A program made the position numbers and the translations under genes. A stretch of DNA of 64,000 bases, taken from Palsa-461 sp963768185. Its GTDB lineage: Bacteria; Actinomycetota; Acidimicrobiia; Acidimicrobiales; RAAP-2. The notes beneath the pieces were generated by a model. The model saw only the letters and a program-made list of their open reading frames with translations, had not been told where the DNA came from and did no database searches. Where the stretch lies: positions 248,001 to 312,000 of the forward strand of contig CAVYGS010000001.1 of the NCBI GenBank assembly GCA_963768185.1, read 5' to 3'. Shown piece by piece: positions 18,933-27,051 of the stretch. Numbering within the stretch: position 1 is the first letter of the stretch; each line of letters begins with the position of its first letter.

Positions 18933-19052
18933 CGTCCAAGTCGACGGAGGGGCACGTCACGGCGCCTGTTGCCGGCGATCGTTCCCTGAGTCGCTTGGGC
19001 GACGCCGCAACCGCAGAGGACACCAGCACTAGCGACAAGACAAAGAACGCAG

Positions 19053-19961
19053 ATGCTCACCGGAGAAAAGATCCTCATCACCGGCGCCGGAGGCAAGATC
19101 GCTTTTCCGATCGCGCGGTCACTGGCGGACCAAAACGAGGTTTGGGGGGTGGCTCGGTTCTCAAACCCCTTGCATCGAGAACGCCTGGCCGAGATCGGTG
19201 TTCACCCCTTCCGCTTGGACGTCTCGCGATCGGAGTTCACCGACCTTCCCGAGGACTTCACCTACGTGTTCCACGCGGCCACGGCCGACGGGGCGGAGGA
19301 CTGGCCCTATTGCATCGAGACCAACGCACAGGCCGCCGGGGCCCTCCTGTTCCACTGCCGCGGGGTCAAAGGTTTTGTGTACTGCTCGACGGGCTCGATC
19401 TACCAGTACCAGGGGCACCGCCCCTTGAACGAGGACGACCCGCCGGGGGTGCCGCTCCGGGCCAACTACAGCTTCTCGAAGGTGGCCGGCGAGGCCGTCT
19501 GCACGTGGGTCGCCCGGCAGTTCGAGATCCCGTTGGCGATCATCCGCATCTGCTCGACCTACGGGCCGCTCGGAGGCGCGCCGGCCGACCGACTCGAGTC
19601 GATGCTCGCCGGGGTGCCGATCCGCCTTCACCCGGACACGCCCAACAACTTCAATCCCATCTACGAGGACGACTACGTCGAGATGGGCGTGAGAGCGATG
19701 CAGGCTGCGGCTTCACCGCCGCTCGTGGTTAACTGGGCCGGCAGCGAGACAGTTAGCGCGGAGGACTACTGCCAATACATGGGCGAGTTGGTCGGCGTCG
19801 AACCGATCTTCGAGTACACCGAGCGCGCCCACACGCCGCTGTGGCCGGACGTGACAAGGATGCACGAGGTGCTGGGCCGGACGTCGATCTCGTGGAGGGA
19901 CGGGTTCCGGCGGATGATCGAGGCCAGATACCCGGAGTTGCCCGTCGCATCTCAAGGCTGA
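19053..19961 (+). CDS. NAD-dependent epimerase/dehydratase family protein
   Basis: 302 residues, an extended short-chain dehydrogenase. The Rossmann motif is ILITGAGGKIAFPIARSL (residues 7-24), and the catalytic pair is YSFSK (Tyr and Lys near 149-153) with Ser in YCSTGS. Downstream IIRICSTYGPLGG and FNPIYEDDYVEM are typical of the sugar-nucleotide epimerase family, though the substrate could be another hydroxyl compound. No other sugar-biosynthesis gene is nearby, so a polysaccharide role is not supported by context. Confidence 0.8.
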   Translation: MLTGEKILITGAGGKIAFPIARSLADQNEVWGVARFSNPLHRERLAEIGVHPFRLDVSRSEFTDLPEDFTYVFHAATADGAEDWPYCIETNAQAAGALLFHCRGVKGFVYCSTGSIYQYQGHRPLNEDDPPGVPLRANYSFSKVAGEAVCTWVARQFEIPLAIIRICSTYGPLGGAPADRLESMLAGVPIRLHPDTPNNFNPIYEDDYVEMGVRAMQAAASPPLVVNWAGSETVSAEDYCQYMGELVGVEPIFEYTERAHTPLWPDVTRMHEVLGRTSISWRDGFRRMIEARYPELPVASQG

Positions 19962-20249
19962 GGCGGTGCCCACACAGGGTCGTTGAAGTCGTAGCTGTGC
20001 CGTACCTTGCCTGTGGCCTGGTTCCTCGTAGTGCGTCCGCGATTCGACAGCTGGCGCGTAGTCTGGGGTCACCCCACACTGGGGGAGATGGATGAGGACG
20101 GCGGCGCGATCACTGGTCACCTCCGACCTTCCGACTCTGCCTGGTCGGAGCCGATTCTTAGAGGCTTCTTAGCCCGGTCGTAGTGACCTCCTAGGCGTAG
20201 GCCTTTTACTGGAGGGGAAGAGGATGCTCGATTGGGGCCCGGAGGTGCC

Positions 20250-21656
20250 GTGAGCGACTCAGAGACGCCAGACCAAGGACCCGACAGGCCGACCGAGGAG
20301 ACGCCGCCGAGTGGTGGCGCGTGGGCGCCGCCGTACCCGGGCAGCACTCCGCCGTCGCAGTCGGGATGGACGTGGCACAGCGCACCCGGTGGAAGCTTCG
20401 CTGGTTGGTCGCCCACACCGACCCCGGAGCCCCCGCGGCGCGGTCGTCGTCTGCTGACCCTTGGCATCGTTCCCTTGCTCTTGATCGCCGCGGTCGCGAT
20501 CGGAATCGGGGTTGGTCATGCGGTGTGGAAGTCCGCCACCCCCGTCGCCAACGCGGGCTCGAGGACCCCAGGAACCTTCCCCAACTTCGGCGGTCCATCC
20601 TCCGGTTCTGGCGGATCCTTCAGCGGACCGGGCTCTTCGGGGAACAACTCCGAAGGAGCCGGCGGCCCGTCCGACGTGGACGCGATCGCCGCCAAGGTCG
20701 ACCCTGCCCTCGTTGACATCAATTCGACCTTCACCTACCAGAGCACGCTGGGTGCGGGCACCGGCATCGTCTTGACCTCGAACGGCGAGGTACTCACCAA
20801 CAACCACGTCATCGACGGCGCGACCAAGATCAGCGTGACTGACGTCGGGAACGGCAAGACGTACTCCGCGACGGTCGTCGGCTACGACGCCACCGGCGAC
20901 ATGGCCGTGCTGCAGCTCCAGGGTGCCTCGGGTCTGCAGACGGCCAAGATCGCGGACTCCTCCAAGCTCGCAGTCGGCGAGGGCGTGGTTGGCATCGGCA
21001 ACGCCGGCGGTGGCGGCGGCGCGCCGACCAGCGCCGGTGGATCGATCACCGGGCTCAACCGCTCGATCACCGCCGAGGACGACCTCGACGGCGGGAGCGA
21101 ACAGCTGAATGGTCTGATCGAGACCAACTGCGACATCGTGCCCGGGGACTCCGGCGGATCACTCGTCAACACCTCCGGCCAGGTGATCGGCATCGACACT
21201 GCCGCTTCCGCGAGCTTCTCGTTCGGGACCGCCCCGAACGAGGGCTTCGCCATTCCGATCAACCGGGCGGTGTCGACCGCGGTGCAGATTGAGGCCGGTC
21301 AGGGCTCTTCCACGATCCACGTGGGAGCGACCGCATTCCTCGGCGTCCTGATTTCCTCGGAGCCGACCACCGGTGGCTTCGGCGGGGCGTTCGGCGGCTC
21401 CACCAACAGTGGGAACTCGGAGATCTCGGGTGTGCCGGTGGCCAGCGCCATTCCCGGAACGGCCGCCGCCCGCGTCGGGTTGAGCGAGGGTGATGTGATC
21501 ACGTCCTTCGACGGCCACAGCGTCAGCTCGGACTCGCAGCTCAGCGGCCTCATCTTGACGTTGCATCCAGGGGCCAACGTCCCGCTCAAATGGACCGACG
21601 CCAGCGGCCAGTCCCACACGGCCACCGTGACCCTCGGGACCGGCCCCGCCCAGTAG
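20250..21656 (+). CDS. HtrA/DegP-type membrane serine protease
   Basis: 468 residues from a GTG with GGAGG just before it. Residues about 1-80 are a Pro/Ser-rich cytoplasmic tail, followed by one transmembrane helix (LGIVPLLLIAAVAIGIGVG), so the protease faces outside the membrane. The trypsin-like domain shows His in LTNNHVIDGA, Asp in ATGDMAVLQL and Ser in VPGDSGGSL, a complete triad. The last 100 residues form a PDZ domain (GVPVASAIPGTAAARVGL...GDVITSFDGHSV). This matches actinobacterial HtrA/PepD proteins for envelope protein quality control. It stands as a single gene. Confidence 0.9.
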   Translation: MSDSETPDQGPDRPTEETPPSGGAWAPPYPGSTPPSQSGWTWHSAPGGSFAGWSPTPTPEPPRRGRRLLTLGIVPLLLIAAVAIGIGVGHAVWKSATPVANAGSRTPGTFPNFGGPSSGSGGSFSGPGSSGNNSEGAGGPSDVDAIAAKVDPALVDINSTFTYQSTLGAGTGIVLTSNGEVLTNNHVIDGATKISVTDVGNGKTYSATVVGYDATGDMAVLQLQGASGLQTAKIADSSKLAVGEGVVGIGNAGGGGGAPTSAGGSITGLNRSITAEDDLDGGSEQLNGLIETNCDIVPGDSGGSLVNTSGQVIGIDTAASASFSFGTAPNEGFAIPINRAVSTAVQIEAGQGSSTIHVGATAFLGVLISSEPTTGGFGGAFGGSTNSGNSEISGVPVASAIPGTAAARVGLSEGDVITSFDGHSVSSDSQLSGLILTLHPGANVPLKWTDASGQSHTATVTLGTGPAQ

Positions 21657-21689
21657 CGGGGTGGCACGCCGCAGGTCCGAGGGTGTCTG

Positions 21690-23190
21690 ATGGTGCCGAT
21701 GGAGCGCATCGGTCATCGGATCGGGGGACAGCCGTTCGTCGGCGCGGGAACCCGCAGTGGCCCCGTCTTCAATCCGGCGACGGGTGAACAGACCGCCGAG
21801 GTCGTCTTCGCCGAGGTCGAGGACGTCGATTCTGCGGTCGCCACGGCTGAACGGGCGGCCGCCACCTGGGGTGAGACCTCGCTCGCCCGACGGACCGAGA
21901 TCCTCTTCAAGGTGCGTTCGGTGCTCGACGCCCACCGGATCGATATCGCCGAGCTCATCACCGCCGACCATGGCAAGGTCCTGAGCGATGCCCTGGGTGA
22001 GGTCGCCCGGGGTCTGGAGAACGTCGACTTCGCATGCGGGATTGCGACCAGCCTGGCCGGTCGCTACGCCGAGCAGGCGTCGACCGGCGTCGACGTCTTC
22101 TCGATCCGCCAACCGCTTGGCGTCGTCGCTGGGATCACGCCGTTCAACTTTCCCGCGATGGTGCCGATGTGGATGTTCGCGAACGCCATTGCATGCGGGA
22201 ACGCCTTCATCCTCAAACCCTCTGAGAAGGACCCGCGCGCGTCGATCTTGATCGCGGAGCTGCTCACCGAGGCCGGCATCCCCGACGGAGTGTTCAACGT
22301 CGTGAACGGTGACCGGGTTGCGGTGGATCGGATCCTGGAGCATCCGACGGTCCGCGCCGTCTCCTTCGTTGGATCCACGCCCGTCGCCCGTCATATCTAC
22401 GAGACCGCCACGAGGGCGGGGAAGAGGGTCCAGGCGCTTGGAGGGGCGAAGAACCACATGGTGGTCCTGCCCGACGCGCGACGTCGACATGGCGGCCGAC
22501 GCCGCCGTCTCGGCGGCATACGGTTCGGCGGGGGAGCGGTGCATGGCGATCTCGGTCGTCGTCGCGGTCGGTGCCGTTGCCGAGCCCCTGATCGGAGCGA
22601 TCGCCAAGCGACTTCCCGACCTGCGCATCGGCGACGGCCGGGACCCGGATTCGGAGATGGGCCCGTTGATCACGGCCGAGCACCGTGACAAGGTCGCCTC
22701 CTATCTCGACAGCGCGCCGGCCCAGGGGGCCACGGTGGTGGTCGACGGCCGGGAGCACCCGAAGGCGGGAGGCCGAGGCTTCTTCCTCGGGGCATCGCTG
22801 CTCGATGAGGTCACACCCGAGATGGACTGTTACCAAGACGAGATCTTCGGCCCCGTCCTCTCGGTGGTCCGGGCTACGGACTACGCCGAGGCGATCGAGC
22901 TCGTGAACGCGAACCCCTGGGGCAACGGCGCGGCGATCTTCACCCGCGACGGTGGGGCGGCGCGCCGGTTCCAGCACGAGGTGCAGGCGGGCATGGTCGG
23001 GATCAACGTCCCGATCCCGGTCCCGGTCGGCTACTTCTCCTTTGGCGGATGGAAGCAGTCGCTTTTCGGCGACACCCACATCTACGGGCCCGACAGCGTG
23101 CACTTCTACACGCACCCCAAGGTGGTGACGAGCCGCTGGCCCGACCCGGCCTCGAGCGAGGTCGACCTCGGGTTCCCGAGGAACGCCTGA
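21690..23190 (+). CDS. mmsA: methylmalonate-semialdehyde dehydrogenase (acylating), one frameshift
   Basis: About 499 residues. It shows the aldehyde dehydrogenase fold with PLGVVAGITPFNFPAMVPMWMF, FILKPSEKDP and the catalytic Cys in SAGERCMAIS, and the MMSDH hallmark of an NAD-site FNVVNGD with no classical general-base Glu. The C-terminus GYFSFGGWKQSLFGDTHIYG is also diagnostic. The enzyme converts methylmalonate semialdehyde to propionyl-CoA in valine and pyrimidine breakdown. The frame breaks once near 22478, where CCGACGC[g]CGACGTC carries an extra base in a GC run; removing it restores LPDADVDMAADAAV. Probably a sequence error. Confidence 0.85.
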
Positions 23191-23195
23191 GCCGC

Positions 23196-23405
23196 TCAGC
23201 TACTCGGCCGTGGCAGGTGGCAGTTGACGGTCGGATTCACGCCGCTGTAGTTGAGCGGACCGGCCAGGATGGTCACGGCGATCGTCCCGGCCCTGGCACA
23301 GTTCGTCACCGAGCCGGTGTAGTAGTGCCGCTGGCCGGCCGCGATCGCGCCGATCCCGAGCCAGATCACCAACGCGACCGAGATCAGCGAGGTGATTAGG
23401 CGCAT
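23196..23405 (-). CDS. small membrane protein
   Basis: 69 residues starting MRLITSLISVALVIWLGIGA, a single N-terminal transmembrane helix that may also be a signal anchor. The outer part, QRHYYTGSVTNCARAG...NPTVNCHLP, has two cysteines that may pair. I do not know the family. The gene converges on the mmsA gene with five bases between the stops and lies downstream of the phosphatase gene, probably in its operon. Confidence 0.6.
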   Translation of the reverse strand: MRLITSLISVALVIWLGIGAIAAGQRHYYTGSVTNCARAGTIAVTILAGPLNYSGVNPTVNCHLPRPSS

Positions 23406-23468
23406 GTCCCCAGCACGGCCCCAGTCTGCCCTGAACGGGCCCCGGCCAAAGGCCCAGAACCGCACGAC

Positions 23469-24086
23469 CTATGCACCGGTGGGCGGACCTTCTCCGCCCA
23501 GGTGGGGACACTCGTTGATCGTCTGCACCGAGCGGACGCCGCCCCGGGACACGAGGACCCGGTGGATCGAGGTGTAGCGCGGTTCGAACCACAAGAGCCG
23601 CGGCGTGCCAATGACATCGCCCAGGTACGCGTTGATGACCGCTCCGTGACAGACCACGGCGACGTTCTGCCCGGGGCGGGCGTCGGTCAGCTCGCCCAGC
23701 GTGGCGACGATCGTGCTGCGGAACGCCTCGGGGTCGACCTCGGCGTCGAAGTCGGCCCAGCGGCCTTCGACCATCGCCTGGAGCCGTGGGTCCCGGTTGG
23801 CCTTCATCTCCTCCATCGGGATGTAGCTCGAGGCGTTGGCGTCGAACTCGGCCAGCTGGTGGACCACCTCGGGCTCGATCGAGAAGCGCTCGGCGATCGG
23901 CGCCACGGTTTGGCGGGCCCGGCGCAAGGGGCTTACCACCAGGTGGTCGAGGGCCTCGTTGGCGAGCAGCCAATCGGCGAGCAGCCCGGCCTGGCGGAAG
24001 CCGTCGGGCGTGAGCCCGGGGTCGGCGATCCCGGTCTCGGACTCGACCCTGACGGTCTCGGCGTGCCGGATGAGGAGCAGCTGCAC
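23469..24086 (-). CDS. histidine phosphatase family protein
   Basis: 205 residues. LLLIRHAET at the N-terminus gives the phosphate-accepting His of the RHG/RHA motif. LVVSPLRRARQT provides the second Arg, and VAVVCHGAVINAYL the second catalytic His. The family contains phosphoglycerate mutases and many broad phosphatases; nothing here points to glycolysis. It lies upstream of the small membrane protein on the same strand and 21 bases after the SDR gene, so all three may be cotranscribed. Confidence 0.85.
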   Translation of the reverse strand: MQLLLIRHAETVRVESETGIADPGLTPDGFRQAGLLADWLLANEALDHLVVSPLRRARQTVAPIAERFSIEPEVVHQLAEFDANASSYIPMEEMKANRDPRLQAMVEGRWADFDAEVDPEAFRSTIVATLGELTDARPGQNVAVVCHGAVINAYLGDVIGTPRLLWFEPRYTSIHRVLVSRGGVRSVQTINECPHLGGEGPPTGA

Positions 24087-24107
24087 GGAGCGAAGCTAAC
24101 CGGCTCG

Positions 24108-24896
24108 TTACCAGGTGATCTTCGCCGTCGCCCGCATCGCCGCCTCGAAGTCCGCGTCGTTCATCTGGTGGCGGGCCGACAAGACGAGGGCGGCGTCCTC
24201 GCCGACCGGCACCCGCAGCGGGGTCGCGGGGTCCTCGATGGCATCGGCGATCGCCCGGGCGACCACCTCGGCAGCGGTGCGGCCCCCCGGTCCTGTCACC
24301 ACCTCGTCGACGCCCCGCCACTGTTGCCACAGCTCGACGTAGGCGGCGGGACCCGGGTGAGGCTCGGAGGGCTTCATGCCCGGACTGGTGTAGCCGGGTT
24401 CGACGATCACGACCCGGATGCCGAAGTGGCCCAGCTCGTAGTGCAGCGTTTCGGAGATCGCCTCCAGGGCGTGCTTCGATGCGCAGTAACAGCCATTGAG
24501 CGGCGTGGCGAGACGACCCTGAACCGAGCTGACGTTCACGATGACGCCACTGCCGCGATCGCGCCAGGCCGGCGTCACCGCTTGGGTCATCCGCAGCGCG
24601 CCCAGGCAGTTCGTGTCGAAGATCTCCGCCGCCCGCTCGATCGGGAAGTCCTCGAGCGGCCCCCAGCCGTTGAGGGCGGCGTTGTTGACCACAGCGTCGA
24701 GCTCACCGGCCTGATCCAGCGCGGCGCGGATCGATGTGGCGTCGCGCACGTCGAGGGCCAGCTTCTTCGCCGCGGCGACGTGGGCCAAGCTCCCCGGTTC
24801 CCGAGCGGTGGCGATGACGTCGTGGCCCCGAACGGTGAGTTCGGTGGCCGTCTGCGCCCCGATCGCACGCGCTGCCCCGGTGATCAAGATCCGCAT
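24108..24896 (-). CDS. short-chain dehydrogenase/reductase
   Basis: 262 residues from ATG 24896, chosen because GGAAGGAGC stands just before it. The cofactor motif is LITGAARAIGAQTA, the NNAA motif is present (VVNNAALN), and the catalytic residues are Ser in VNVSSVQG and Tyr-Lys in YCASKHA. ALDVRDA suggests a preference for NADP or NAD not decidable from sequence alone. The C-terminal HYELGHFGIRVVIVEPGY is typical of classical SDRs. It is divergent from the PLP enzyme gene, with 83 bases between starts. Confidence 0.85.
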   Translation of the reverse strand: MRILITGAARAIGAQTATELTVRGHDVIATAREPGSLAHVAAAKKLALDVRDATSIRAALDQAGELDAVVNNAALNGWGPLEDFPIERAAEIFDTNCLGALRMTQAVTPAWRDRGSGVIVNVSSVQGRLATPLNGCYCASKHALEAISETLHYELGHFGIRVVIVEPGYTSPGMKPSEPHPGPAAYVELWQQWRGVDEVVTGPGGRTAAEVVARAIADAIEDPATPLRVPVGEDAALVLSARHQMNDADFEAAMRATAKITW

Positions 24897-24979
24897 GGCA
24901 CGCTCCTTCCGACGCCTCGGGTTGGCTCGGGACTGTCTAATCGAGCGCCGGTGTCGGCGACCAGGGGCATCATGAGGGC

Positions 24980-25994
24980 ATGGGTTCCTCGGTGAGGGCA
25001 GGGCGCGGCCCGGTGCGGCTCGGGACTTGGCCGACCCCGGTCGAACCGGCCCCACGACTCGGCGATCGCCTCGGGTTGGGTCCGGGCTGCCTCTGGATCA
25101 AGCGCGACGACCTCACCGGGCTCGGGGCCGGCGGCAACAAGGTCCGAAAGCTCGAGCACCTGTGTGGCGCCGCCCTGGAGCAGGGCGCGACGACCCTCGT
25201 GACGAGCGGACGTGCCCAGAGCAACCACGCGCGGTTGACCGCCGCAGCAGCGCGGCGCCTCGGACTCCGCTGCCTCCTGGTGCTCGGCGGCGACGAGCCC
25301 AGTCATGCCACCGGCAATCTCGCACTCGAGGCACTCTTGGACACCCCGGTGCGCTGGGTCGGCAACCTCGACGACGCCGGACTGGACGCAGCTGTCGACG
25401 CGGCGGCGTCCGAGCTCGCCGCGGCGGGGGAGCGGGTCGCCGTCATCCCGCTCGGGGGGTCCAACGTCGTCGGGGCGCGGGGGTACGTCACCTGCGGACG
25501 CGAGCTCGAAGAGCAGGTTCCCGGACTCCTACACGTCGTTGTCGCGCTCGGTACCGGGGGGACGATGGCGGGACTGGTCGCGCGCGCTCGGTCCCGAGCG
25601 CGTGCTCGGCGTCGACGTCGGAGCGACCGCCGACCCCGAGGAACGGGTCCGTCGGATGCTCGCCGACTTGGCGCTGGACGGGCTGACCGCACCGCTCGCC
25701 GACCGGTCGTCGCTGCGCGTTCGTCGTGACCAGGTCGGTGCGGGCTATGGCGTCCTCAACGCCGGGTCTCGTCGGGCGCTCGTCGACGCGGCGCACTGCG
25801 AGGGGATCATCCTGGACCCGGTGTACACCGCCAAGGCGCTGAGCGGACTGGCGGCCGAGGTCCGTGACGGGAAGATCGCGCCCGACGAGCCAACCGTGTT
25901 CGTCCACACCGGAGGCTTGCCCGGCCTCTTCGGCCACCCGTTCATTGACGACCCTCGGGCCGCCCCCGGCGGCTCGAAGAAGAAGGGAGCCGCG
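24980..25994 (+). CDS. PLP-dependent D-cysteine desulfhydrase/ACC deaminase-like enzyme (frameshifted)
   Basis: About 320-335 residues. Typical motifs are LWIKRDDLTGLGAGGNKVRKLEHL with the PLP-binding Lys in NKVRK, TSGRAQSNHARL for substrate binding, and ALGTGGTMAGLV for the phosphate loop. The C-terminus has ILDPVYTAKALSGL and FVHTGGLPGLFGHP, as in the DcyD/1-aminocyclopropane-1-carboxylate deaminase family, which cleaves D-cysteine or related amino acids. The frame shifts near 25583 in a GC run (GTCGCG[c]GCGCTC). After GHP the frame stays open into the next gene; one missing base near 25941 would place a TGA at 25946-25948, giving normal length. Confidence 0.75.
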
Positions 25995-26186
25995 ATGGCT
26001 CGTCGCAAATCAGTGCGGTCGCAGCTATACCGGGCGGCGCGGGACCTGGGCAACGCCCAGGCCGCGGCCAAGGGACCCGGTGCCTTCGCCAGGCGCCAGG
26101 TCCGACGTTCGGCCTATCGGCGCACGAATCGCGGCCTGTCGGGGCTGTTGCGCGCCTTCGGGCTGAGCGGCCGCCGCGGCCGATAG
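25995..26186 (+). CDS. small basic conserved protein
   Basis: 63 residues, MARRKSVRSQLYRAARDLGN, then AAAKGPGAFARRQVRRSAYRRTNRG. It is very rich in Arg and Lys and has its own ribosome binding site (AAGAAGGGAG). I recall similar short proteins in other actinobacteria, where they stand alone. A ribosome- or nucleic-acid-associated role would fit the charge but is not shown. It is in the same frame as the end of the PLP gene, so as the sequence stands it could also be read as a C-terminal fusion. Confidence 0.65.
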   Translation: MARRKSVRSQLYRAARDLGNAQAAAKGPGAFARRQVRRSAYRRTNRGLSGLLRAFGLSGRRGR

Positions 26187-26352
26187 GCAAGCCCAGCTCG
26201 GGCATTGTGTTGGTCGCGGTTCCGATCTGTTGCGAAGTGGCGACACTTCACCCTCCGACGGCCCGAGGAGCCATTTTCGGGGCGTCGTCGCGCCCCTGAG
26301 CGGGGGACTGTTGGCCTACGCTGGGCACTTGAAGGTCGGCGAAGGGGCGCTC

Positions 26353-27051
26353 ATGGCCTGGGGGCCGGACGTGATCAGACGGCGGTTTCACCCTCAGCAT
26401 GCGAGCCGCCTGGCGGTGGTCGCCCTCGGGTGCGCGTCGCTCGGCCTTCTGCTCTCGGGTTGCCAACTGGGCGCCACCTTCCAGTACGTCAGCCACCGGG
26501 CCCCCGACGGGGTCGACCTCTACTTCAAGGTGCCGCCCCACTGGGCCATCTTCGACACCAATCAGGTCATCGAGGCCCAGAACGGCAAACTCGGTCCCAC
26601 TCAGCTGAAGCAGATCGAGGACGGGGAGTGGATCGAGACCATGTCGCCGCGGCCCGGGATCACGGCCAAGGACTCGATTGGCATCGGGAAGAGCTATCCG
26701 ACGGCCGTCGTCGAGAGCCGGGAGCTCGGTGAGTCCGAGCGCGACGATCTCAACTTCTCGGCGATGCGTTCGGAGCTGCTCGGCACCGACCCGCTGACCG
26801 CCACCTCGGGCTTTCAGGTCCTGAGCTACAGCGAGTTCGCCATGGCGGGCGGGATCCACGGCATCAAGATGATCGTCAACATCACCGGCTCGTCGCCCGT
26901 GCTGACCTTCGGCCAGGTCACGGCGGTCGACGCCAACACCAACTGGATCTTCGCGGTCGGCGTCGGGTGCCAGGCGAGCTGCTGGGGCGCCAACGCCAGT
27001 GCCCTGACCCAGATCCTCAACTCTTGGACCCTAAAGGAGCAGACGCCGTGA
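26353..27051 (+). CDS. lipoprotein of unknown function, coupled to FtsH-like protease
   Basis: 232 residues from ATG 26353; an upstream start at 26230 would add a long non-signal stretch. The N-terminus has Arg residues, the hydrophobic run LAVVALGCASLGLLLSGCQ and the lipobox LLSGC with the Cys near residue 38, so it should be lipid-anchored on the outer face of the membrane. The mature part is beta-rich with two cysteines near the end (VGCQASCWGAN). The stop overlaps the start of the FtsH-like gene by four bases, which argues for a shared task such as sensing or presenting substrates to the protease. Confidence 0.75.
   Translation: MAWGPDVIRRRFHPQHASRLAVVALGCASLGLLLSGCQLGATFQYVSHRAPDGVDLYFKVPPHWAIFDTNQVIEAQNGKLGPTQLKQIEDGEWIETMSPRPGITAKDSIGIGKSYPTAVVESRELGESERDDLNFSAMRSELLGTDPLTATSGFQVLSYSEFAMAGGIHGIKMIVNITGSSPVLTFGQVTAVDANTNWIFAVGVGCQASCWGANASALTQILNSWTLKEQTP

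Noticed and set aside
23502..24995. A 497-codon plus-strand frame opposite the histidine phosphatase and SDR genes
   Set aside because: Both minus-strand genes have full catalytic motifs and ribosome binding sites; the plus-strand frame has none.
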